Shown here: positions 29,294 through 35,854 of the stretch, piece after piece
How the letters are laid out: each line of letters begins with the position of its first letter
Numbering within the stretch: the stretch's first letter is position 1
Source: a virus
Reading direction: 5' to 3' (one strand)
DNA length: 35,854 nucleotides
IMG/VR virus record: IMGVR_UViG_3300044617_001092
Span: 1 to 35,854 of that record
Position numbers and translations under genes: made by a program
Notes under the pieces: model-generated
The model's input: the letters and a program-made list of their open reading frames with translations, nothing else
Told to the model about the DNA's origin: nothing
Database searches by the model: none

Positions 29294-30079
29294 ATGAGCG
29301 ATAATGCTCCTGAACTAGCGGATGTGCCCGCGCCGGAACTGGAAACCACGGCGGCTCCAGAACCCGTAGAAACCGAAACGCCGGAAGAGCAGCCTGTCGA
29401 ACAGGAAGCGTCCAAGACTTTCACTCAGGAAGAACTTGACGCCATTGTCGGCAAGCGTCTTGCAAGAGAGCAGCGCAAGTGGGAACGCGAACAGGCTCAA
29501 CGTCTTGCGGAGCAGCAGGCTCGGCAACAGCCGACCGACATCGCCCCGGAGCAGTTTGAGACCTATGAGGATTACGCAGAGGCTTTGGCCGAGCGTAAGG
29601 CTCAAGAATTGCTGGCTCGCCGCGAAGCGGAACAGCAGCAGCGCGCGTATCTCGAAGCCTATCACGACCGTGAAGAGGTGGCGCGGGACAGGTATGACGA
29701 CTTTGAACAAGTCGCCTACAACCCAAACCTCCCCGTGACGGAAGCGATGGCTCGGGCAATCCAAGCGTCTGAGATCGGCCCCGACGTGTTATACCACCTA
29801 GGGAGCACTCCGAGCGAAGCCGCACGCATTTCGCGTCTTGACCCTATCTTGCAGGCTCGGGAAATTGGAAAGATCGAAGCGAGGCTCGCCGCCGAACCTT
29901 TGGTCAAGAAAACCTCCAACGCCCCGGCACCGATTGCTCCTGTCACGGCTCGCTCCAATGGGGCGCCGCGGTATGACACCACCGACCCTCGCTCGACCAA
30001 GTCGATGAGCACGTCGGAATGGATCGAAGCGGAACGGCTGCGGCAGATCAAGAAGTACGAGGCACAACGCAACCGCTAA
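29294..30079 (+). CDS. Capsid scaffolding protein
   Basis: The 261-residue product is acidic and Glu/Pro-rich at its start (PELETTAAPEPVETETPEEQ), becomes a long Gln/Arg/Glu/Ala helix (about 60-130; KRLAREQRKWEREQAQRLAE), and ends in a short basic helix (WIEAERLRQIKKYEAQRNR). P22-type scaffolds likewise use a C-terminal basic element to bind coat. The gene directly precedes the coat protein, the usual scaffold position. GAAAGG lies 9-14 nt before ATG. Confidence 0.85.
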   Translation: MSDNAPELADVPAPELETTAAPEPVETETPEEQPVEQEASKTFTQEELDAIVGKRLAREQRKWEREQAQRLAEQQARQQPTDIAPEQFETYEDYAEALAERKAQELLARREAEQQQRAYLEAYHDREEVARDRYDDFEQVAYNPNLPVTEAMARAIQASEIGPDVLYHLGSTPSEAARISRLDPILQAREIGKIEARLAAEPLVKKTSNAPAPIAPVTARSNGAPRYDTTDPRSTKSMSTSEWIEAERLRQIKKYEAQRNR

Positions 30080-30094
30080 TTTGGGAATACGACC

Positions 30095-31303
30095 ATGTCC
30101 AACAGCATTCTTACTATCGACATGATCACGCGGAAGGCTCTCGAAATCCTCGAGAACAACCTCGTGCTCACCCGCAACGTCAACCGTCAGTACGACGACA
30201 GCTTCGCAGTGGAAGGCGCCAAGATCGGCTCGACCCTGCGCATCCGTCTGCCTGACCGCGCTCTCGTCACCGACGGCGCGGCCCTTCAGGTGCAGGACGA
30301 CAACGAGCAGTTCACCACCCTGACCGTTGCTTCGCAGAAGCACATCGGCGTGAACTTCACCACCGCCGAACTGACCATGCAGCTTGACGACTTTGCCGAG
30401 CGCGTTCTCAAGCCGCGTATTTCGCAGCTTGCGTCCAGCATCGATGCGGACACTGCCAACTCGTTCAAGACCATCGGTAACTCGGTCGGTACTCCGGGCA
30501 TCACCCCGGCGACCTCGGCCGTGCTGCTGGCTGCCCAGCAGAAGCTGAACGAAAACGCTGCTGTGATGTCGCCGCGCTACGCGACCGTTAACCCGGCTGC
30601 CAACGCTGGTCTGGTCGAGGGCATGAAGGGTCTCTTCAACCCCACCGACACCATCAGCAAGCAGTTCAAGAACGGCCTGATGGGCACCGGCGTGCTCGGC
30701 TTCGACGAAATCAACATGTCGCAGTCGATCAAGCAGTTCACCTGCGGCACCCGCGACGCTGTCGGCGGCACCCTCTCGGCGTCTGTGACGACCGAAGGCG
30801 CTGACACCATCGCTATCACCGGCGCTGGTAACGGCGACACCGTCAAGGCTGGCGACGTGTTCACCGTCAACGGCTGCTTCGCTGTCAACCCGCAGACCCG
30901 TGAAAGCACCGGCTCGCTGTTCCAGTTCGTCGCTCTCGCCGACGTGACTCTGGGGTCGTCGGGCGAAGGCAACATCACCGTGGCTCCGATTTACTCGGCC
31001 GGTCACGCGCTTGCCACCGTCTCGTCGCTGCCGGCCAGCGGGGAAGCTGTCGTGTTCGTGGGCGCCTCGGGCGGCCAGTACGCGCAGAACCTCGTGTACC
31101 ACAAGGACGCCATCACCTTCGCCACCGCCGACCTCCTGCTCCCGCAGGGTGTCGATATGGCGTCGCGTGCCGTCCACAACGGCATCAGCCTGCGCGTTGT
31201 TCGTCAGTACGACATCAACAACGACCGTATGCCCTGCCGTATCGACGTGCTGTACGGCTACAGCACCATCCGTCCGCAGATGGCTTGCCGTCTCTGGGGC
31301 TAA
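30095..31303 (+). CDS. Major capsid protein, P22 coat-like
   Basis: The 402-residue product matches the P22 coat type in length (P22 gp5 is 430) and pattern: an N-terminal helix ITRKALEILENNLVLTRNVN, then IGSTLRIRLPDRALVTDG, HIGVNFTTAELTMQLDDFAE and KPRISQLASSIDADTANSFK, an insertion-domain-like region (about 220-320), and a C-terminal strand set (DINNDRMPCRIDVLYGYSTI). It forms the icosahedral shell on the scaffold encoded just before. The gene's codon use is strongly biased, as expected of a highly expressed coat gene. A UUCG hairpin follows. Confidence 0.9.
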   Translation: MSNSILTIDMITRKALEILENNLVLTRNVNRQYDDSFAVEGAKIGSTLRIRLPDRALVTDGAALQVQDDNEQFTTLTVASQKHIGVNFTTAELTMQLDDFAERVLKPRISQLASSIDADTANSFKTIGNSVGTPGITPATSAVLLAAQQKLNENAAVMSPRYATVNPAANAGLVEGMKGLFNPTDTISKQFKNGLMGTGVLGFDEINMSQSIKQFTCGTRDAVGGTLSASVTTEGADTIAITGAGNGDTVKAGDVFTVNGCFAVNPQTRESTGSLFQFVALADVTLGSSGEGNITVAPIYSAGHALATVSSLPASGEAVVFVGASGGQYAQNLVYHKDAITFATADLLLPQGVDMASRAVHNGISLRVVRQYDINNDRMPCRIDVLYGYSTIRPQMACRLWG

Positions 31304-31313
31304 CCTGAAACCC

Positions 31314-31335
31314 GCCCCCGGCTTCGGCCGGGGGC
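31314..31335 (+). terminator. UUCG-tetraloop hairpin after the coat gene
   Basis: GCCCCCGGC (31314-31322) and GCCGGGGGC (31327-31335) close a TTCG loop, an exceptionally stable RNA hairpin. There is no strong T-run after it. It may be a partial terminator or an mRNA-stabilising end that favours coat expression. Confidence 0.65.
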
Positions 31336-31358
31336 ACACCATTTGAAAGGATATTATC

Positions 31359-31763
31359 ATGGCTCTTCCTAACGGTGCCGGCGGTTATCAGGTCGGCGAT
31401 GGCAACCTCAACGAAGCCACTCTTGGCGTGCAGGCCATTCCGGTGGCCTACACCGCAGCGGCGACGCTGACCCCGCTTGATCTTGAGCAGGGTCTGGTCG
31501 TCTACACCGCCAGCGGCAACAACAACCTTGCTCTTCCGGCAGTCACCGGCGCGACCGGCGTTGACGCTCGCATCAGCAGCGCCAAGGTCGGTTCGTGCTT
31601 CGACTTCTCGCTGGTTTGCACCAGCACCGGCGTCGGTACGCTGACGGCCGGTACGGGCTGGACGCTGGTCGGCGTGGGCACTGGCGAAGCCGCCAAGGCT
31701 GTTCGTTTCCGCGCCGTCAAGACCGGCGACGGCACCTACACCCTGTACCGCATCGCCAACTAA
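31359..31763 (+). CDS. Putative capsid decoration protein
   Basis: The 134-residue product is rich in Gly, Thr, Ala and Val and predicted all-beta (VVYTASGNNNLALPAVTGAT, then GVGTLTAGTGWTLVG). Its high codon bias resembles that of coat, and it has hairpins on both sides, suggesting high expression. Proteins of this type after the coat gene often decorate the capsid. The family is not certain. A purine-rich GAAAGG lies upstream of ATG. Confidence 0.65.
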   Translation: MALPNGAGGYQVGDGNLNEATLGVQAIPVAYTAAATLTPLDLEQGLVVYTASGNNNLALPAVTGATGVDARISSAKVGSCFDFSLVCTSTGVGTLTAGTGWTLVGVGTGEAAKAVRFRAVKTGDGTYTLYRIAN

Positions 31764-31770
31764 TCGGTTC

Positions 31771-31790
31771 GCCCCGGCTTCGGCCGGGGC
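31771..31790 (+). terminator. Second UUCG-tetraloop hairpin
   Basis: GCCCCGGC (31771-31778) and GCCGGGGC (31783-31790) enclose TTCG, followed by AGCCTTTT. It resembles the hairpin after coat and lies between two small structural genes. Partial termination or RNA protection is likely. Confidence 0.65.
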
Positions 31791-31811
31791 AGCCTTTTAA
31801 GGAGAAACGAA

Positions 31812-32096
31812 ATGCCTAATACCAAGGCTATTGGCGTCGCCTACGCTGACCCGGAGTTCGAGAGCGTAACCGTCACTGGCGCTGTCACTGCTAACACTGT
31901 GACTTCGTCGGCGTCTTCGGGCGTCGTAGCCGCCAACGCGAATGCTGGCGTCTACATCCTGAGCACTGCCATCACGGCCGGCACCACCCTCACTAACGCA
32001 CCCGCCGGTTCGCTGGGCATCACAACTAACGCGACTGGCATCGGCAAGCTGTTTTACTCGGACGGCACCGAGTGGCAGTTCATGGCGATCACCTAA
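31812..32096 (+). CDS. Small beta-rich structural-type protein, 94 residues
   Basis: The product is Thr/Ala/Gly/Ser-rich (VTVTGAVTANTVTSSASSGV, then GVYILSTAITAGTTLTNAPA), with a short aromatic end (KLFYSDGTEWQFMAIT) like those of fibre or decoration proteins. AAGGAG lies before ATG, an excellent ribosome site. It resembles the preceding decoration candidate in composition but is not visibly a duplicate. Confidence 0.65.
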   Translation: MPNTKAIGVAYADPEFESVTVTGAVTANTVTSSASSGVVAANANAGVYILSTAITAGTTLTNAPAGSLGITTNATGIGKLFYSDGTEWQFMAIT

Positions 32097-32102
32097 CCTA
32101 GT

Positions 32103-32122
32103 GGGCGGCCTTCGGGCCGTCC
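32103..32122 (+). terminator. Third UUCG-tetraloop hairpin with T-run
   Basis: GGGCGGCC (32103-32110) and GGCCGTCC (32115-32122) pair around TTCG, with one G-T wobble, and are followed by ATTTTT. This is the best terminator of the three UUCG hairpins, although the next gene begins only 17 nt later and must be transcribed by read-through or from another promoter. Confidence 0.7.
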
Positions 32123-32139
32123 ATTTTTACGAGGTACGT

Positions 32140-32373
32140 ATGTCAGTCATCTATTTGGTTCACCCTGTGCACGGCGCTAAGGTCGCTATCAGCGAGCATG
32201 AAGCGATTTCAGATGAAATGCACGGCTGGGAGCGCTATGATGTCAGCACGCCTGCTGTGGCGGACGTTGACGAGGACGACGAGGAAGCGGCGGAAGCCGA
32301 GCCTGTCGAAGTCGTGAACGAATTGGCGGCACCCAAGCGCCGTGGACGCCGACGCGCATCGCAGGAAGACTAA
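32140..32373 (+). CDS. Small protein with acidic linker and basic tail
   Basis: ATG 32140 (after GAGG) yields 77 residues: a short folded start (SVIYLVHPVHGAKVAISEHE), a WERYDV stretch, then an acidic run (DVDEDDEEAAEAEPVEVV) and the basic end APKRRGRRRASQED. It is unassigned. The earlier frame start at 32101 falls inside the hairpin region and is rejected. The charge pattern could suit binding to DNA or to the head-tail connector. Confidence 0.6.
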   Translation: MSVIYLVHPVHGAKVAISEHEAISDEMHGWERYDVSTPAVADVDEDDEEAAEAEPVEVVNELAAPKRRGRRRASQED

Positions 32374-32376
32374 GCA

Positions 32377-33087
32377 ATGACCACGGCCGGCGACATCATC
32401 AATGGTTCGCTCAGGCTTCTAGGCGTTCTGGCCGAAGGTGAAGTGCCTTCGGCCGAAACGTCTCAGGACGCTCTGAACGCTATGAACCAAATGATCGACA
32501 GTTGGAACACGGAACGTCTGTCCGTGTTCGCGACGCAGGATCAGGTGTTCACTTGGCCGGCTGGTCAGCTTTCGCGCACGCTCGGGCCGACCGGCAACTT
32601 TGTCGGCAACCGTCCCGTGCTGCTCGATGATAGCACCTATTTTAAAGACCCCGGCACCGGCGTCAGCTACGGCATCAAGTTCATCAACCAGCAGCAGTAC
32701 AACGGGATCGCGGTCAAAACCGTGACCTCGACGTACCCGCAGGTGATCTTTGTCAACAACACGTTCCCTGACGTGGAGATGTACGTCTACCCGCGCCCGA
32801 CGCGCGATCTGGAATGGCACTTCATTTCCGTCGAGGAACTGACCAAGCCTGCGAACCTTTCCACGCAGCTTCATTTTCCGCCGGGCTACCTGCGCGCTTT
32901 CCGCTACAACTTGGCCACCGAAATGGCGCCCGAGTTTGGCATGGAGCCGACGCCGCAGGTGCAGCGCATCGCTATGACCAGCAAGCGCAACCTCAAGCGG
33001 ATCAACAACCCTGACGACATTATGTCGATGCCGTACAGCATCGTGGCGACCCGTCAGCGGTTCAACATCTACGCCGGGAACTACTGA
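32377..33087 (+). CDS. Tail accessory factor, P22 gp4-like head completion protein
   Basis: The 236-residue product has the family-like N-terminus TTAGDIINGSLRLLGVLAEG followed by EVPSAETSQDALNAMNQMID and SWNTERLSVF, and a C-terminal YPRPTRDLEWHFISVEEL pattern. It is typical of P22 gp4-type proteins that close the portal after packaging and connect it to the tail. It is directly followed by the gp10-like gene with a TGATG overlap, the same pairing as in P22-like phages. Confidence 0.8.
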   Translation: MTTAGDIINGSLRLLGVLAEGEVPSAETSQDALNAMNQMIDSWNTERLSVFATQDQVFTWPAGQLSRTLGPTGNFVGNRPVLLDDSTYFKDPGTGVSYGIKFINQQQYNGIAVKTVTSTYPQVIFVNNTFPDVEMYVYPRPTRDLEWHFISVEELTKPANLSTQLHFPPGYLRAFRYNLATEMAPEFGMEPTPQVQRIAMTSKRNLKRINNPDDIMSMPYSIVATRQRFNIYAGNY

Positions 33088-34517
33088 TGAAGACGCCGAT
33101 CCTCGGGTCGGCGTATGTCGCTCGCAGCGTCAACGCCGCCGACAACCGCATGGTCAACCTGTTCCCGGAAATTGTTCCGGAGGGCGGCAAGGAGCCTGCT
33201 TTCCTTCAGCGCGCCCCCGGCTTGGTGCGGCTGCTGACGGCTGGCACTGGCCCCATCCGCGGCCTTTGGCAGTTTGGCGGCCGCGGCTATGCCGTGTCCG
33301 GAAACACACTGTACCAGATCGACACGAACTGGAACGCGACGGCCAAAGGGTCTGTTGGTGGCGCAGGGCCGGTCAGCATGGCTGACAACGGGACGCAGCT
33401 TTTTATCGCCGCCAACCCGGACGGTTACATTTACAATTCGGCCACCGACGTGTTCCAGCAGATCACCGACCCGGATTTCCCCGGAGCGGGCACAGTTGGC
33501 TACCTTGACGGCTACTTTGTGTTCAACGAACCGAACAGCCAGAAGATTTGGGTGACGCAACTGCTTGACGGCACTAGCGTTGACCCGCTGGATTTTGCCA
33601 GCGCCGAAGGCAATCCCGATAACGTCGTGGCGATTTTCGTCGATCACCGCGAAGTTTGGGTCTACGGCACCAACTCGGCCGAAGTCTGGTATAACGCCGG
33701 CACGCTCGACTTTCCGCTGGCGCGCATTCAGGGCGCGTACAACGAACTGGGCTGCGCGGCGCCCTACTCCATCGCCAAGATGGACAACCAGATTTACTGG
33801 CTTGGCAAAGACGCCCGCGGTCAAGGGATGGTTTTCCGTGCGTCCGGTTACATGGGCCAGCGCATCTCGACGCACGCTATCGAATGGCAGCTTCAGCAAT
33901 ACACCGATTTGTCGGACGCGGTTGGCTACACTTACCAGCAGGACGGCCATAGCTTCTACGTGCTGAACTTCCCCAGCGCCAACACGACTTGGGTGTTCGA
34001 CGTGGCGACCGGCGCGTGGCATGAGCGCGCGTCATTTTCTAACGGCCAGCTTAACCGGCACCGCGGCAACTCGCAGATGTTCTTCAACGGCGAGACCGTC
34101 ATCGGCGATTACCAGAACGGCAAAATCTACAAGTTTGATCTGGATGTGTACGCCGACGATGGGGAGACGCAGAAATGGCTTCGGTCGTGGCGTGCGCTGC
34201 CGACGGGCGCGAACAACCTGACGCGCACAGTTCAACACGGTATGCAACTCGACTGCGAGACGGGTGTCGGCCTTAACACTGGGCAGGGCAGCGATCCGCA
34301 AGTCATGCTGCGCTGGTCAGATGACGGCGGCCACACTTGGTCGAACGAGCACTGGAAGTCGATGGGCCGTATTGGCCGGTACGGCTTCCGCACGATCTGG
34401 CGCCGACTAGGCGCAACAATGAAAATTCGCGACCGCGTCTATGAGGTGTCGGGGACTGACCCAGTCCGCATTTACATCATGGGGGCGGAACTAGTCCTGA
34501 GCGGGACACGCGCCTGA
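33087..34517 (+). CDS. Packaged DNA stabilisation protein, P22 gp10-like
   Basis: The 476-residue product is near P22 gp10 length (472). It is beta-rich, with repeated motifs such as RMVNLFPEIVPEGGKEPAFL near the start, IRGLWQFGGRGYAVSGNTLY, and later WYNAGTLDFPLARIQGA and SFYVLNFPSANTTWVFDVAT. In P22 gp10 forms the tail hub ring that holds the packaged DNA and carries the needle and spikes. Here it is followed by the long fibre gene, with a TGATG overlap. Confidence 0.85.
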   Translation: MKTPILGSAYVARSVNAADNRMVNLFPEIVPEGGKEPAFLQRAPGLVRLLTAGTGPIRGLWQFGGRGYAVSGNTLYQIDTNWNATAKGSVGGAGPVSMADNGTQLFIAANPDGYIYNSATDVFQQITDPDFPGAGTVGYLDGYFVFNEPNSQKIWVTQLLDGTSVDPLDFASAEGNPDNVVAIFVDHREVWVYGTNSAEVWYNAGTLDFPLARIQGAYNELGCAAPYSIAKMDNQIYWLGKDARGQGMVFRASGYMGQRISTHAIEWQLQQYTDLSDAVGYTYQQDGHSFYVLNFPSANTTWVFDVATGAWHERASFSNGQLNRHRGNSQMFFNGETVIGDYQNGKIYKFDLDVYADDGETQKWLRSWRALPTGANNLTRTVQHGMQLDCETGVGLNTGQGSDPQVMLRWSDDGGHTWSNEHWKSMGRIGRYGFRTIWRRLGATMKIRDRVYEVSGTDPVRIYIMGAELVLSGTRA

Positions 34518-35854
34518 TGGCTTCGGCACCTATCAACCCCACTGCTCTTACGCCGCCCCGCGTCGAGTTTATCGACCCGCGCACCGGCGCGATCAGTCGT
34601 GAGTGGTATCGGTTCTTTCTTTCATTGTTGACAGCAACGCAAACTAGTCAACAAGAAACGAACACGTTGCCCGACGCTTCGTCTCTGCTGGCGTCTTATG
34701 ACGCCATGTTGGGCGATCTGGCGCAGGAAGTGCAGTCCGCGCCTGATACAGCATCGGCCGTCGCGTCTTTGAGTGACGGCGTCGATAATCTGGCGCAAGC
34801 CTTTGGCGTCAGCCCGCAGCCGCCGCTCGGCACGATGGCGTCAGTTCAGCAGGACAACGCGCGCTTTATCGGGTTTTCCCTCTTTCCTTCGCCCCCTGTC
34901 GTGTACAGCCCCGGCGTGTTGGCGTGGAACAATGACGACGGGACACTCGACGTTGGTCTGAACGGCGGCGCGGTGTTGCAGGTTGGTCAGGAGTCGCTTT
35001 TTTACGCCAAGAACACGAGCGGTTCGTCAATCCCTATCGGCACACCCGTCATGTTCACGGGCACTGTCGGCTCGTCGGGCAAACTGACGTTCGGCTTGGC
35101 GGTGGCAAACAACAGCGTCCCGCCAGAATATATGATGGGCGTCACGGCGCAAACCATCGCCAACAACGGCTTCGGCTACGTGACCAGCTTCGGTCTCGTG
35201 CGCGGCTTCAACACAACGGGGTCGCCATACGGTGAGACGTGGGCGGATGGCGATTTGCTGTACTTCGACCCGGCTACGCCGGGGACGTGGACGAACGTCG
35301 AGCCAGACGCGCCGAACATTCACGTACCTGTGGCTGTGGTGGTAAACGCCGCGTCGGGCGGCAGCGGATCGGTCTTTGTCCGAATGGCCGCCAGCCCGCG
35401 GCTGACTGAATTGCAGGACGTGTACATCAACGGCACAGGGACGCCCCTCGCCGGTCAGACGTTGATCTACGACGCGACGCAGCAGCGATGGGAGAACCAC
35501 CACCTTACCGCCGGCGCGAACGTCACCATCACGAACGGTGACGGCAGCATCACTATCGCATCGACCGATCAGTTTGTTGGTACGGTAACGAGCGTGGATG
35601 TGTCGGGCGGTACAACCGGCATGACGTTTAGTGGTGGCCCTATCACCACTAGCGGCACCATTACGATGGCAGGCACGCTTGGCGTAACAAATGGAGGTAC
35701 GGGTGCCACATCGCTCACTTTGGGCTATCTGGTCAAAGGCAACGGCACATCCCCCGTTAGCTCATCGGTTGTGTATGACACCGGCACAAATATCGGTATC
35801 AACACGATCACGCCCAACGCAAGGCTAGGTGTTGTTGGAGATGGCGACACTGAG
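34517..35854 (+). CDS. Tail fibre, N-terminal part (continues at base 36)
   Basis: The frame starts at ATG 34517 and runs off the right edge after exactly 446 codons. The N-terminus (PINPTALTPPRVEFIDPRTG, then AISREWYRFFLSLLTATQTS) is of the type that attaches fibres to P22-like tails. A helical stretch (about 40-95) is followed by beta-rich modules (about 110-300), then Thr/Gly repeats (TNGDGSITIASTDQF, VTNGGTGATSLTLG) and the start of a chaperone-free fibre shaft. It joins in frame to the 431 residues encoded at 36-1331. The gene is present but would be missed by callers that require a stop codon. Confidence 0.85.
   Translation, partial: MASAPINPTALTPPRVEFIDPRTGAISREWYRFFLSLLTATQTSQQETNTLPDASSLLASYDAMLGDLAQEVQSAPDTASAVASLSDGVDNLAQAFGVSPQPPLGTMASVQQDNARFIGFSLFPSPPVVYSPGVLAWNNDDGTLDVGLNGGAVLQVGQESLFYAKNTSGSSIPIGTPVMFTGTVGSSGKLTFGLAVANNSVPPEYMMGVTAQTIANNGFGYVTSFGLVRGFNTTGSPYGETWADGDLLYFDPATPGTWTNVEPDAPNIHVPVAVVVNAASGGSGSVFVRMAASPRLTELQDVYINGTGTPLAGQTLIYDATQQRWENHHLTAGANVTITNGDGSITIASTDQFVGTVTSVDVSGGTTGMTFSGGPITTSGTITMAGTLGVTNGGTGATSLTLGYLVKGNGTSPVSSSVVYDTGTNIGINTITPNARLGVVGDGDTE

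Noticed and set aside
29798-31360. 520-codon open frame on the - strand
   Set aside because: Antisense to scaffold and coat, both well supported.
1-35854. Integrase, lysogeny repressor, CRISPR array, insertion sequence or tRNA gene
   Set aside because: Looked for motifs and repeat-spacer patterns throughout; none found. The only regular repeats are the short control-region motifs.

Overview
This window is almost the whole genome of a tailed bacteriophage with a P22-like, short-tailed (podovirus-type) virion. The DNA is GC-rich and nearly fully coding. I see no host genes, integrase, repressor, tRNA, insertion sequence or CRISPR array, so a virulent lifestyle is the simplest reading. A two-component spanin (inner-membrane protein plus nested lipoprotein) points to a Gram-negative host, probably a GC-rich proteobacterium; the species cannot be read from the sequence.

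The molecule appears circular or circularly permuted. The last 11 bases of the window equal bases 25-35, and joining the ends there fuses two open reading frames in frame into one fibre protein of about 877 residues. Bases 1-24 are a perfect inverted copy of 125-148 and look like an assembly or amplification fold-back. The unique genome would be about 35.82 kb.

Layout. (1) 22283-35854, continuing through the junction to 8706 (+ strand), is the virion programme: small and large terminase, four small Lys-rich proteins, portal, a Dps-like small protein, a fibre-like protein, scaffold, P22-type coat, small decoration-type proteins, gp4-like and gp10-like tail factors, the long fibre, a P22-like tailspike, a GNAT acetyltransferase and three ejection-type proteins. 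(2) 8708-9918 (+) is the lysis cassette: XhlA-like membrane protein, cysteine-type endolysin, holin, Rz and embedded Rz1. (3) 9764-11886 (- strand) holds VRR-NUC nuclease, SNF2-type helicase, a small protein and DUF3310. (4) 11984-18178 (+) is the replication and recombination operon: a DUF2800 Cas4/RecB-like nuclease, a putative DNA-binding protein, a family A DNA polymerase and a primase-helicase. It is read from a divergent promoter region and ends at a strong terminator (18205-18241). (5) 18245-21369 (-) is a run of 18 very small ORFs, mostly joined by 1-8 nt stop/start overlaps. (6) 21370-22282 is a ~0.9-kb largely non-coding region with many copies of CTGGGTCAT, several perfect palindromes and a 30-nt T-tract with 7-nt spacing. 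It lies between the leftward minigene operon and the rightward terminase genes and is the best candidate for a replication origin, master control region or packaging site.

The most unusual features are the repeat and palindrome control region, the coupled minigene operon, three UUCG-tetraloop hairpins separating the head genes, and several previously easy-to-miss ORFs of 20-59 codons.
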